Shown in pieces: positions 18,261 through 26,200 of a stretch of 64,000 nucleotides of DNA. The position numbers and the translations under genes were made by a program. This DNA is from Paraglaciecola mesophila KMM 241 (lineage in GTDB: Bacteria > Pseudomonadota > Gammaproteobacteria > Enterobacterales > Alteromonadaceae). Location: contig NZ_BAEP01000056.1 of NCBI RefSeq assembly GCF_000315015.1, forward strand, positions 1-64,000, written 5' to 3'. The notes under the pieces are model-generated. The model was not told the origin of the DNA. It ran no database searches and saw only the letters and a list, made by a program, of their open reading frames with translations. How positions within the stretch are numbered: the first letter of the stretch is position 1; the number at the start of each line of letters is the position of its first letter.

Positions 18261-18785
18261 ATGGCGAGCGTAGGCCTATTTTTTGGTAGTGACACAGGTA
18301 ACACTGAACATATTGCCAAGATGATTCAAAAAGAATTAGGCAAAGGCCTAATCGACGTACACGATATTGCCAAAAGCAGTAAAGAAGATATTGCCGAGTT
18401 TGATTTACTCATGTTTGGTATTCCTACTTGGTACTATGGCGAAGCACAATGCGATTGGGATGACTTCTTCCCGGAATTAGAAGAAATCGATTTCGCCGAT
18501 AAACTTGTTGCAATTTTTGGTTGTGGCGACCAGGAGGACTACGCTGAGTACTTCTTAGACGCTATGGGCATGGTCAGAGATATCGTCGAAGCTAAAGGCG
18601 CGATTTTGATTGGTCAGTGGTCTACCGATGGATACGATTTTGAAGCATCAAAAGGCATGGCTGATGATGATCATTTCGTCGGGCTTGGTATTGATGAAGA
18701 CAGACAACCTGAACTGACCGAAAGTCGTGTAAAGGCCTGGTGCAAACAAATACACGAAGAAATGTGTTTAGCTGAACTACAATAA
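18261..18785 (+). CDS. fldA: Flavodoxin FldA
   Basis: 174-residue long-chain flavodoxin, an FMN electron carrier for reductive reactions (for example radical SAM enzymes and methionine synthase). The phosphate-binding loop SDTGNTEHIAKMI is at residues 9-21; the FMN loops are PTWYYGEAQCDWDDF (about 55-69) and FGCGDQEDYAEYFLDAMG (about 88-105), including the long-chain insertion. Acidic overall. The start follows a GAGGTATT site. It precedes fur, as in E. coli, and its own terminator separates the two. Confidence 0.96.
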   Translation: MASVGLFFGSDTGNTEHIAKMIQKELGKGLIDVHDIAKSSKEDIAEFDLLMFGIPTWYYGEAQCDWDDFFPELEEIDFADKLVAIFGCGDQEDYAEYFLDAMGMVRDIVEAKGAILIGQWSTDGYDFEASKGMADDDHFVGLGIDEDRQPELTESRVKAWCKQIHEEMCLAELQ

Positions 18786-18811
18786 ATTCGCTAGTAACAC
18801 CCTTCGTTATT

Positions 18812-18834
18812 AAAGGAGCGTGAGCTCCTTTTTT
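18812..18834 (+). terminator. Intrinsic terminator after fldA
   Basis: AAAGGAGC (18812-18819) and GCTCCTTT (18824-18831) form a perfect 8-bp stem with loop GTGA, followed by TTT. Confidence 0.85.
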
Positions 18835-19007
18835 ATGATTAAAAAATAAATCAAACGTATTTCTGGGTCAGTTTTCAATCTTAAATTACGTAAAACGCCC
18901 TTTAATTAAACTGTTGAATTCGTAAGCGATGATATGACTGGATAACCGACGCTATAATCGGTACAGTTTATGATTACATTGTTTACATCAAATGCTAAGT
19001 TGGATCT

Positions 19008-19430
19008 ATGGACCAAAATAAAGAACTCAAAAAAGCGGGATTAAAAGTCACATTACCTCGTTTGAAAATCCTCGAAATACTACAAGATCCGAACAATCAA
19101 CATATCAGTGCTGAAGATGTTTACAAGATCCTAATCGAACAAGACGAAGAAATCGGTTTAGCCACGGTATATCGTGTTTTAAACCAATTTGATGATGCTG
19201 GCATTCTAAACCGTCACCATTTTGAAGGCGGTAAATCTGTTTTTGAAATCAGTCATAAGAAACACCATGACCATCTCGTATGCTTGAATTGCGGTAAGGT
19301 CATTGAGTTCGAAGATGAAGTAATTGAGAAGCGTCAAGAAGAAGTTGCTAAACGCCATAAAATGACGCTTATTCATCACAGCCTTTACCTTTACGGTGAG
19401 TGTCAAGATGACTGTGGCAACGACGAGTAA
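19008..19430 (+). CDS. fur: Ferric uptake regulator Fur
   Basis: 140-residue iron-responsive repressor. The winged-helix DNA-binding half contains LKVTLPRLKILEILQ and EEIGLATVYRVLNQFDDAGI. The metal region has HHDH at 86-89, the CxxC pair Cys92/Cys95, and a second pair Cys132/Cys136 near the end (GECQDDCGNDE), so both zinc-site pairs are present. The protein is slightly shorter than the 148-residue E. coli form. No clear Fur box was seen in its own promoter. A strong terminator follows. Confidence 0.96.
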   Translation: MDQNKELKKAGLKVTLPRLKILEILQDPNNQHISAEDVYKILIEQDEEIGLATVYRVLNQFDDAGILNRHHFEGGKSVFEISHKKHHDHLVCLNCGKVIEFEDEVIEKRQEEVAKRHKMTLIHHSLYLYGECQDDCGNDE

Positions 19431-19741
19431 ATAGTCTTCACATAATTTACCCGTTGATACGCTAATTTAATATAGATGCGTAGAACATTGACCAAGATAG
19501 ATACCACTCAAAAAGTATATTCTATCTTGGTTTTTTATCACTCGGTTTTCTTGTTTATTCGTTTTCTTCGCCGACAATACATAACATTACGCCGCTACAC
19601 ATATGCGTTTTAACTTGATGATTTGATTTGTGCTGGCGAGCAACTAACTAGTCCCTAGTATGAAAACTCTTCTAGCCATGTTGTACCTCACCCTTTGAGG
19701 TTGAATGAAGCACTGTGTCTGGTAACTAATTTATAGCGTTA
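19431..19741. other. Convergent intergenic region fur/modB; no modC
   Basis: Contains the fur terminator. On the minus strand, where modC would be expected after modB, no Walker A or ABC signature can be read in any frame. No other gene is supported. Confidence 0.7.
19491..19536 (+). terminator. Intrinsic terminator after fur
   Basis: ACCAAGATAGA (19491-19501) and TCTATCTTGGT (19521-19531) form a perfect 11-bp stem, loop 19, followed by TTTTT. Confidence 0.85.
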
Positions 19742-20434
19742 TCATAAAATTGTATATTTTCCCCTGCGCCTCATCATACTTAAAGACAACAACACCACAA
19801 AGGCAAAGCCAACCAACACTAAAGCCACATTATTCGCGGCCTCCATTTGATTCGTTTCAATTAAATCGTAAAGCAGGATAGATAAAACACGCGTTTCACT
19901 TTCTATATTACCGCCAATAAGCAGTACCACACCAAACTCACCAACCGTATGGGCGAACGCTAAAATGCAACCTGTGGTAATACCATGTTTGCTTAAAGGT
20001 AATATGATACGCCAGAACGTAATAGCTTTACTCGCCCCTAGGGTATGGCTGGCGTCTAATAGGTCGCGATCAACTTTTAAAAATGCGTCTCTTATTGGTT
20101 GCACCATAAACGGCAAACTATACACAATAGAGCCTAAAAGTAAGCCGTAAAAAGAGAAAACCAACGTTGTGTCAAATGCCGTGGCCCATGCGCCTCCTAG
20201 AAGATGTTGTGGAGAAAACAACACAAGAAGGTAAAAACCCAGCACAGTAGGCGGCAAAATTAACGGCAAAGTTACGCATGCTTCAATAATGGGTTTAATG
20301 CGGTTTTTTGATTGGCTTAACCACCATCCTAAAGGAATTGAAATAACCAGTAGTACCAAGGTCGTTGCACCCGCGAGCTTCAACGTTAGTAACGTGGCAA
20401 GCCATATCTCACCGCTTACAAAATTACTGAGCAT
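19742..20434 (-). CDS. modB: Molybdate ABC transporter permease ModB
   Basis: 230-residue inner-membrane permease with about five membrane segments. It carries the permease loop that contacts the ATPase: LDASHTLGASKAITFWRIILP, equivalent to the EAA motif, at about residues 127-147. PLILPPTVLGFYLLV and FAHTVGEFGVVLLIGGNI are ModB hallmarks. Length equals E. coli ModB. The start overlaps the end of modA by 11 bp. It is the last gene of the minus-strand moa/mod series. The usual next gene, modC, is absent, so its ATPase must come from elsewhere or the system is altered. Confidence 0.92.
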   Translation of the reverse strand: MLSNFVSGEIWLATLLTLKLAGATTLVLLVISIPLGWWLSQSKNRIKPIIEACVTLPLILPPTVLGFYLLVLFSPQHLLGGAWATAFDTTLVFSFYGLLLGSIVYSLPFMVQPIRDAFLKVDRDLLDASHTLGASKAITFWRIILPLSKHGITTGCILAFAHTVGEFGVVLLIGGNIESETRVLSILLYDLIETNQMEAANNVALVLVGFAFVVLLSLSMMRRRGKYTIL

Positions 20435-21218
20435 CTGGCTTCACTCGCGGTATAGTTTGCATCTCACTACTTTGATAACCACTTTTTACTATTAGCCCCT
20501 GCCCTTTTGTACCGAGAATAAACTGGTACAGTGCGAGGGTCTCTTTTGTTTCTTGTTCGCTACGGCCCTTTTGTTTGATAACGGCCATTTGCTGATTTAT
20601 CGGTGAGTAAAGGTGACTAGGCAATAACCAATATTCTTTGGCGTCACTTGTGATACTCAGTACTTGACTGAGCGCGACAAATCCGGCTTGTGCAGCTCCT
20701 GTTTGTATATAATGTGCCGTTTGGGCAACATTATTGCCCATCACTATCCTAGGCTTCAACTGCTCATATTTTTCGAGTTTTTGTAACGTTTGCTCAGCGG
20801 CTAGACCAAAAGGTGCAAGCTTAGGGTTCGCAATAGCAAGCCTACCCGTGAATGTATCTAATGAGCTAGCCGCAACATCTGATTGGCCCTTAATCCATAG
20901 TACAAGCTGACCTAGCGCATAATTTTTACGAGTATTTTTCTCCACTAACGATTTTTGCTCAAGTCGCCTCGGTCGCTCGCTATCAGCGGATAAAAATAGG
21001 TCAAAGGGCGCGCCTCTTTCTATTTGGGCGTATAAAACCCCAGTGGAAGCGCTCGAAATACTGACATGTGTATTTGGGTGCTCTAACATAAATTGTTCAA
21101 CGAGCAACGTTAGGGTCGGCTTGAAATTCGCTGCAACAGCGACTTTTACATCCGCAACGGCGCTCATACTCATACAAGCTGTCATTATAAACACCAATAC
21201 GCAGCTGAATTTACTCAT
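20424..21218 (-). CDS. modA: Molybdate-binding periplasmic protein ModA
   Basis: 264-residue periplasmic binding protein. The start at 21218 gives a signal peptide (MSKFSCVLVFIMTACMSMSA, cleavage likely after AVA before DVKV). Mature sequence begins DVKVAVAANFKPTLTLLVEQF, and SISSASTGVLYAQIERGAPFDLFLSAD holds oxyanion-binding serines typical of ModA; AIANPKLAPFGLAAEQTL and VMGNNVAQTAHYIQTGAAQAGFVALSQV follow. A longer frame from 21257 would put a non-conserved stretch before the signal and overlaps moaE. The first codons overlap the moaE end by 8 bp and the gene overlaps modB by 11 bp, so all are co-transcribed. Confidence 0.94.
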   Translation of the reverse strand: MSKFSCVLVFIMTACMSMSAVADVKVAVAANFKPTLTLLVEQFMLEHPNTHVSISSASTGVLYAQIERGAPFDLFLSADSERPRRLEQKSLVEKNTRKNYALGQLVLWIKGQSDVAASSLDTFTGRLAIANPKLAPFGLAAEQTLQKLEKYEQLKPRIVMGNNVAQTAHYIQTGAAQAGFVALSQVLSITSDAKEYWLLPSHLYSPINQQMAVIKQKGRSEQETKETLALYQFILGTKGQGLIVKSGYQSSEMQTIPRVKPDAQ

Positions 21219-21675
21219 CGCCAGTCCATCGCTGACGTGCAGTGGTATCACTGACATTTGCCTGAACCCATTTGTCCCCTAGCTCAGTTGATTCCTTTTT
21301 CCAAAAGGGAGCCTCTGTTTTCAAATAATCCATTATGAATTGTGCACCTTCAAAGGCAGCTTTACGGTGCATCGACGTCACACCCACGAAAACAATTTGG
21401 TCTCCCTGTGCCAAATGCCCAACGCGGTGGATAAGAATGATTTTACCAAGACCCCATCGAGCGCGAGCTTGCGCCACAATCTGCTGTAAACTGATTTGGG
21501 TCATCGCCGGATAGTGCTCTAAAAACAAGTCCCCCACCGCCAGCCCCTGATTGAAATCTCGCACTAAACCGCTAAAGGTCACTATAGCGCCATTGCTGAG
21601 ACTGTCTTGTCTAAGGGCGTTGTAAAGTGCACTATGATCGAAATCTTCTGTTTGAACCGCTATGACATCACTCAC
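21211..21675 (-). CDS. moaE: Molybdopterin synthase catalytic subunit MoaE
   Basis: 154-residue large subunit of molybdopterin synthase, adding two sulfurs to cyclic pyranopterin monophosphate with MoaD. Visible: GAIVTFSGLVRDFN, LEHYPAMTQISLQQI, IILIHRVGHLAQGDQIVFVGV, and the catalytic region HRKAAFEGAQFIMDYLKTEAPFWKKE with its two active lysines (TEAPFWKKE). Length is standard. It lies 3 bp after moaD and overlaps modA. Confidence 0.96.
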   Translation of the reverse strand: MSDVIAVQTEDFDHSALYNALRQDSLSNGAIVTFSGLVRDFNQGLAVGDLFLEHYPAMTQISLQQIVAQARARWGLGKIILIHRVGHLAQGDQIVFVGVTSMHRKAAFEGAQFIMDYLKTEAPFWKKESTELGDKWVQANVSDTTARQRWTGDE

Positions 21676-21678
21676 TTT

Positions 21679-21924
21679 CTATCCCCCCGTTACAGGCGGA
21701 AAGAACGCAACTTCATCCCCATCAGTCAGTAATGTATTTTCATTACCAATAGTCTGGTTAACAGCAACCAAAGTAGAATCGGCAGATAAATACTCTGACC
21801 ATTGAGGATGATATAACACCAAGGTTTTCTTCAGGTTAGCGACATCCTCCACTGACTGGGCGACCTCTATTGACCCCGTTTGCACTTGATCTTTTAATTG
21901 ACCGAAAAAAAGAACCTTGATCAT
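21679..21924 (-). CDS. moaD: Molybdopterin synthase sulfur carrier MoaD
   Basis: 81-residue ubiquitin-like sulfur carrier ending in the required Gly-Gly (FFPPVTGG), which is adenylated and thiocarboxylated before donating sulfur in MoaE. It starts [13 protein letters not shown] at 21924; the longer frame from 21951 runs into moaC and is not used. The ATG overlaps the moaC stop as ATGA. The moeB activating enzyme is not in the window. Confidence 0.94.
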   Translation of the reverse strand: MIKVLFFGQLKDQVQTGSIEVAQSVEDVANLKKTLVLYHPQWSEYLSADSTLVAVNQTIGNENTLLTDGDEVAFFPPVTGG

Positions 21925-22421
21925 GATGTTACGACCTCTTTTCGTTGCCAATGCTCGCTTTTGCCCCCTTGCTTTTCGAGCACTTTAATTCCGTCGATGA
22001 TCATTGAAGGGTCCACCGCTTTGCACATATCAAACAAGGTCAACGCAGCGACAGAGACCGCGGTAAGAGCTTCCATTTCCACCCCAGTTTGACCCGCTAG
22101 CTTGCACATAGCCGTAATTTCGATACCACTATTATCTTCTAGGGTTGTAAAGTCTATTTGCACTTTGGTTAGCATGAGCGGATGGCACAATGGAATTAAA
22201 TCACTGCACTTTTTAGCCCCCTGAATGCCAGCGATACGCGCAACAGCAAAGACGTCTCCTTTCGCGTGTTGCTTGTTATAAATGAGAGACAATGTTTGTG
22301 GCGACATCAATACTTTGCCATGTGCATAAGCAACGCGCTGGGTCACTGACTTATCAGTGACATCTACCATGTTCGCTTCGCCTTTGTGATTAACGTGGGA
22401 CAACATCTTATCTTGCGACAT
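21921..22421 (-). CDS. moaC: Cyclic pyranopterin monophosphate synthase MoaC
   Basis: 166-residue enzyme converting the MoaA product to cyclic pyranopterin monophosphate. Hallmarks: [16 protein letters not shown] near the N-terminus, [33 protein letters not shown], and the active region [28 protein letters not shown] at 22424 directly precedes the ATG used here, and an in-frame ATG at 22406 (MLSHVNHKG) is an alternative. Only a few bases separate it from moaB. Confidence 0.95.
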   Translation of the reverse strand: MSQDKMLSHVNHKGEANMVDVTDKSVTQRVAYAHGKVLMSPQTLSLIYNKQHAKGDVFAVARIAGIQGAKKCSDLIPLCHPLMLTKVQIDFTTLEDNSGIEITAMCKLAGQTGVEMEALTAVSVAALTLFDMCKAVDPSMIIDGIKVLEKQGGKSEHWQRKEVVTS

Positions 22422-22424
22422 CAC

Positions 22425-22970
22425 TTATCCCCGAGTTTCACAAGGTGCGGTATTAACGTCTTTCAAATGTACGATGAAATTGCAAGGCCGGTGAGTTGAG
22501 TTAAGTTGTTGCTGCAATATGCCGGTCCACGCGGTGCGACATGCACCAGTAGAGCCAGGCATGCAAAATATTGCTGTACCATTGGCCATGCCGCCTAAAG
22601 CGCGAGATTGCACTGTCGAGGTACCAATCTCCGTATAGGATATATGTCTGAACAATTCACCAAACCCTTCAATTTCTTTATCGAATAATACCGATATCGC
22701 TTCTGGTGTTGTATCCCGAGCCGTAAAGCCTGTCCCCCCCGTAACCAGTATTACTTGTACATCAGTCGAGGCGATCCAGTTAGATACTGTCGCTCTGAGC
22801 TGGTACTTATCATCTTTCACAATACGCTTATCGACTAAATTATGCCCCTCGGTTTCCAATGCACTCACTAAGTAAGCACCGGAGGTATCGGTATCTTCAT
22901 CTCGCGTATCTGACACAGTCAGTACCGCTATATTGAGTGAGATAACATCTGAATTGTTCGTGTGTCCCAT
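22425..22970 (-). CDS. moaB: Molybdenum cofactor biosynthesis protein MoaB (MoaB/MogA family)
   Basis: 181-residue MoaB/MogA-type protein, implicated in adenylylation of molybdopterin. Core motifs: LNIAVLTVSDTRDEDTDTSG, VTGGTGFTARDTTPEAI (nucleotide-binding TGGTG), GFGELFRHISYTEIGTSTVQSRALGG, and MPGSTGACRTAW. The ATG at 22970 with TAGGAT upstream is preferred over 23012, which adds 14 unconserved residues. mogA or moeA is not in the window, so this may be the only such activity here. Confidence 0.93.
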   Translation of the reverse strand: MGHTNNSDVISLNIAVLTVSDTRDEDTDTSGAYLVSALETEGHNLVDKRIVKDDKYQLRATVSNWIASTDVQVILVTGGTGFTARDTTPEAISVLFDKEIEGFGELFRHISYTEIGTSTVQSRALGGMANGTAIFCMPGSTGACRTAWTGILQQQLNSTHRPCNFIVHLKDVNTAPCETRG

Positions 22971-23084
22971 AAATATCCTAGATTTTCGGAGTACGTTTTT
23001 AGTAACGTACAAAATTGTTTAGAAGCGAGTAGTCCGCAACGATTAATACACCACTAATTCTCACTAAGCACTGAGTCACGATAT

Positions 23085-23777
23085 TTAGCCCTTTATAAGA
23101 CCTTGATTTAATTCAAGCCATTGCTCTGGCGAGTTAATATTATCAAACTCGTTTGGGGGGATATCAGCAGGTACAGCTATTGCGTTGGCTTGATTTTTCA
23201 CAAACATATTAAACAAAGACAATGATTTATCTTCGCGCAATACACATTCTATATAGGTAAATAAGTTAGCTTTATATGGGATGAAAACAGGTAAATTAAA
23301 CCCTGTAAAATGCACGATTGCATCACCTTGCGTAGCCTGAGATATCAACAATTTCAATGTGCTTGGAGTGATATTTGGCATATCAACCGGCAACACTAAT
23401 AATCCACTGAACTGCTGCGTATCATCACCACTGCGTTCAGTATCTTGCCCAGTGTGTTGCTCAACGAGATAGCTCAGAGCTGCATGGATCCCGGCTAAAG
23501 GGCCACTGTCTGGGTAAATATCATGGATCTGCTCAGGCTTTTTGCCACTTACTAATACTGTCCCTACTCCGGCAGAGGTTAATAGACCTCGTGCGTGACT
23601 GAGTAAGGTTTGATTTGTGTCCGTAAGCCGCAGCAGGCTTTTATCTTGCCCCATGCGCGTTGACAAACCACCGGACAATACCAAGCCAATGACATTAAAG
23701 CTGTTGCTGTCCGGCAACATTGAAGGTGAAGAAATTTCGCGAATACCTGTCATCGTGTTGTCTTGATCAAAATACAT
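23085..23777 (-). CDS. mobA: Molybdenum cofactor guanylyltransferase MobA
   Basis: 230-residue nucleotidyltransferase joining GMP to Mo-molybdopterin to give the bis-MGD cofactor of DMSO-reductase family enzymes. GTP-binding motif VLSGGLSTRMGQDKSLL (about residues 32-48) and Mg-binding VLPVDMPNITPSTL; the product-release end PPNEFDNINSPEQW matches MobA. It has a 25-residue N-terminal extension before the Rossmann strand, so the start may be internal, but no better ribosome site was found. It lies 19 bp after moaA and 114 bp before moaB. Confidence 0.92.
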   Translation of the reverse strand: MYFDQDNTMTGIREISSPSMLPDSNSFNVIGLVLSGGLSTRMGQDKSLLRLTDTNQTLLSHARGLLTSAGVGTVLVSGKKPEQIHDIYPDSGPLAGIHAALSYLVEQHTGQDTERSGDDTQQFSGLLVLPVDMPNITPSTLKLLISQATQGDAIVHFTGFNLPVFIPYKANLFTYIECVLREDKSLSLFNMFVKNQANAIAVPADIPPNEFDNINSPEQWLELNQGLIKG

Positions 23778-23796
23778 GGAATGAGCGCATAAAGTG

Positions 23797-24765
23797 TTAG
23801 CCGCCTAACATCGCCAGGTGCTTAGTGGCGCCAGTATAACCATCATGCAGGAAGTGAGTGGATTTTTTATCTCCAAGAAGTGTAGTCAACTCTTCTTGTA
23901 AACGCTGGGTATCATCGTCAGTAATATACTCACGTATATCAAGCCCTTGCTCACTGAACAAACACAAGTGAAGTTTGCCCAAGGCCGAAATGCGCAGACG
24001 GTTACAGCTAGCACAGAAGTCTTTGCTGTAGGGCATGATAAGACCGATACGTCCTTTAAAATCAGGGTGAGAAAACTCTTGCGCTGGCCCGGCGGTTTTA
24101 TCGCGAATAATTTGCTGCCATCCCTCACTGATAAGTTGCTCTTTGATGGGCAATCCAGAAGCGTGATTCTTATCAAAAAACAATTGATTATCGCCAGTTT
24201 GCATTAATTCTATAAAGCGCAATGTAATAGAGGTTGTTTTGATCCACTGTAAGAACGAGGATAACTCATGCTGATTAAAGTGGCGCATAAGCACAGCATT
24301 TACTTTAACTGTTACGCCAAGCTCTATGGCTCTATCAATTCCGCGCAGAATAACATCAAGTTTATCGTGGCCAGTAATAGACGCGAACATACGCGGATCT
24401 AAGCTGTCAATACTGACATTCATTTGCGTTAGACCGGCTTCTACCCAGCTATCGATATGATCTGGTAATTTATAACCATTAGTCGTGATCGCGACCTGCT
24501 TGATGCCCGGGGTGTTTGCGCAGGCACGAATGGCCTCTGGCAAATCTTTTCGCAGCGATGGCTCGCCACCCGTTATGCGAATTTTACTGGTGCCAAGTTT
24601 AGCAAAGGCACTTGCAATGCGTTTAATTTCAATCAGAGACAGGAAATCCCTGTCCGAATCGCACTGATACCCATCAGGTAAACAGTACTCACAACTAAAA
24701 TTACATACATCAGTAATGGACAGCCGCAGGTAATGAAACCTACGACCAAATTTATCTTGCAACAT
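23797..24765 (-). CDS. moaA: GTP 3',8-cyclase MoaA (radical SAM)
   Basis: 322-residue radical SAM enzyme starting molybdenum cofactor synthesis from GTP. The SAM cluster is Cys21, Cys25, Cys28 (TDVCNFSCEYCLP). The C-terminal cluster is in KDFCASCNRLRISALGKLHLC. It ends in the activity-related Gly-Gly (KHLAMLGG). ATG at 24765 is chosen because AAGGTG lies just upstream and the preceding in-frame codons, back to 24894, read through a structured leader rather than conserved protein. First gene of the operon moaA-mobA-moaBCDE-modAB. Confidence 0.95.
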   Translation of the reverse strand: MLQDKFGRRFHYLRLSITDVCNFSCEYCLPDGYQCDSDRDFLSLIEIKRIASAFAKLGTSKIRITGGEPSLRKDLPEAIRACANTPGIKQVAITTNGYKLPDHIDSWVEAGLTQMNVSIDSLDPRMFASITGHDKLDVILRGIDRAIELGVTVKVNAVLMRHFNQHELSSFLQWIKTTSITLRFIELMQTGDNQLFFDKNHASGLPIKEQLISEGWQQIIRDKTAGPAQEFSHPDFKGRIGLIMPYSKDFCASCNRLRISALGKLHLCLFSEQGLDIREYITDDDTQRLQEELTTLLGDKKSTHFLHDGYTGATKHLAMLGG

Positions 24766-24785
24766 ATTCACTAACACCTTTCCAA

Positions 24786-24895
24786 ATTGAAGTTGCCGGG
24801 CCTTATCGCCTTGACACTTACGGGGAGGCTGTTTGATTTCTCTTACAACCCTGGCGAAGGACGCATTTTTACGAATGCACTTCGCGGCCAACATA
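24786..24895 (-). ncRNA. Probable molybdenum cofactor (Moco) riboswitch upstream of moaA
   Basis: The minus-strand leader before moaA starts with GUUGGCCGCGAAGUGCAU, has the facing strand AUGCGUCCUUCGCCAGG, then the conserved-looking CAGCCUCCCCGUAAGUGUC, and closes with GGCGAUAAGGCCCGGCAAC. This order and the CAGCCUCCC element match my memory of the Moco RNA motif found before moaA. The closing helix is imperfect. The ribosome site of moaA lies about 15 bases beyond the last helix, fitting control of translation. A covariance-model search was not run. Confidence 0.75.
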
Positions 24896-25309
24896 CCTTG
24901 TCTTGTGATTTAGGTATGGAGGCTCGGAGTTAAACCACCTGTATATCTACCACATTATTTTCAAAACACTATTTTTACCACACTTAGGGCGCTTAAAGCT
25001 ATTACCGCTGAGCTTAAGCAGCCTAAGAGTTGTGTATAAATATGTATATGACACGAGTTCCGCCGGCGCAAAGGCTAAGTTTTTTTAGCGAGTGAGTTTT
25101 TAGCACTATATCTATACCTCACTATATTAATGCAATAAATTCCCACCGCGTATTTCGTGTCTTAACATTAACAAGCACCACAAAATAACAGTCAAGCACA
25201 CTAACTGATAGTGATTGGCATGTATGTTGATTGCTTAGTAATGTCATGGCACATTGAATATGACTAACGGGCAGCAATAATGGTGCATAATAAGGGAGGC
25301 AGCGTAAAT
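24896..25309. other. Divergent promoter region, moaA leader and glycerate kinase gene
   Basis: No supported gene. AT-rich in the second half. An imperfect pair CTTAAAGCT/AGCTTAAG lies around 24990-25016. GGGAGG at 25294-25299 serves the following gene. Nothing else is clear. Confidence 0.5.
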
Positions 25310-26200
25310 ATGTTAACCGAATTTACTGATAAACATCAGTTAAGTAAGGACTTTTTACACGATGCAAGAAAATGGTACATACCACTTGCTAAAAACATCG
25401 CCAAGCACCAATCTGGTGCAGGTGCGCCCTATTTTTTAGGCATCAATGGATGCCAAGGGTCTGGCAAATCAACATTATCTGAGTTTCTGGCCAGCTACCT
25501 TTCACAAGAACATGGTTTAAAAGTGGTCGTTATGTCACTCGACGATTTCTATTTAGATCAATCCCAGCGCAATGCCATTGCCATCAAGGTGCACCCACTT
25601 TTTAAAACACGCGGTGTGCCAGGTACACACGATATGGCGTTAGCTTCACAGGTGCTTTCATCTCTGCGCAGCGGCGCGCCCACGTTAATCCCTCGTTTTA
25701 ATAAAGCCAGCGATAATCCAGCTCCAGTTAGTCAATGGCAAAAGATAAACGAACATGTAGATGTGGTTATTTTTGAAGGTTGGTGTTGGGGCGTTGAAGC
25801 ACAAAATGACGCAAAACTTGTTGATCCTATTAATGCCCTAGAAGAAGAACAAGATGAGACGGGGGTGTGGCGTCGGTTTGTTAACAAACAATTATCGCAA
25901 AACTACGCGCCACTTTATGAAAATATGGATTACTGGGTAATGCTCAAGGCGCCTTCTTTTGAATGCGTGTATGCGTGGAGGTTAGAACAAGAGCATAAAT
26001 TGCGTGCTTCACTCTCAGCTGCAGATTCCAGCGCTGGAAGCAAAGTAATGAGTGATGAGCAAGTATTAGCCTTCATACAATATTACCAACGCTTAACTGA
26101 ACACGGTTTATCAACGCTGCCACAGAAATGTGAACTCGTATTTAGCTTAAATACAGCGCGCAGAATCACTGCACTTACAGAAGGAGGTGTTCATGCTTAA
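25310..26200 (+). CDS. P-loop glycerate 3-kinase-like protein
   Basis: 296-residue P-loop kinase of the plant/cyanobacterial D-glycerate 3-kinase type, also similar to uridine kinases. Walker A INGCQGSGKSTLSEFL (about 43-58), MSLDDFYLDQSQRNAI, HPLFKTRGVPGTHDMAL and VVIFEGWCWGVEAQ are signature blocks of this family. Expected reaction: D-glycerate plus ATP to 3-phosphoglycerate. ATG at 25310 has GGGAGG ten bases upstream; an ATG at 25280 would add ten residues. The end overlaps the next gene by 8 bp. Its partners (phosphatase, glucosyl-phosphoglycerate synthase, phosphorylase) suggest it recycles glycerate released from glucosylglycerate. Kinase specificity is inferred. Confidence 0.82.
   Translation: MLTEFTDKHQLSKDFLHDARKWYIPLAKNIAKHQSGAGAPYFLGINGCQGSGKSTLSEFLASYLSQEHGLKVVVMSLDDFYLDQSQRNAIAIKVHPLFKTRGVPGTHDMALASQVLSSLRSGAPTLIPRFNKASDNPAPVSQWQKINEHVDVVIFEGWCWGVEAQNDAKLVDPINALEEEQDETGVWRRFVNKQLSQNYAPLYENMDYWVMLKAPSFECVYAWRLEQEHKLRASLSAADSSAGSKVMSDEQVLAFIQYYQRLTEHGLSTLPQKCELVFSLNTARRITALTEGGVHA

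Noticed and set aside
19206-19406. Antisense frame within fur
   Set aside because: A shadow of the fur coding frame with no features of its own.
19431-19741. Possible degraded modC
   Set aside because: No Walker A, signature motif or other ABC ATPase remnant could be read in any frame.
24766-24894. In-frame N-terminal extension of moaA (43 extra residues)
   Set aside because: It reads through the riboswitch-like leader, is not family-like, and a good ribosome site precedes the internal ATG at 24765.
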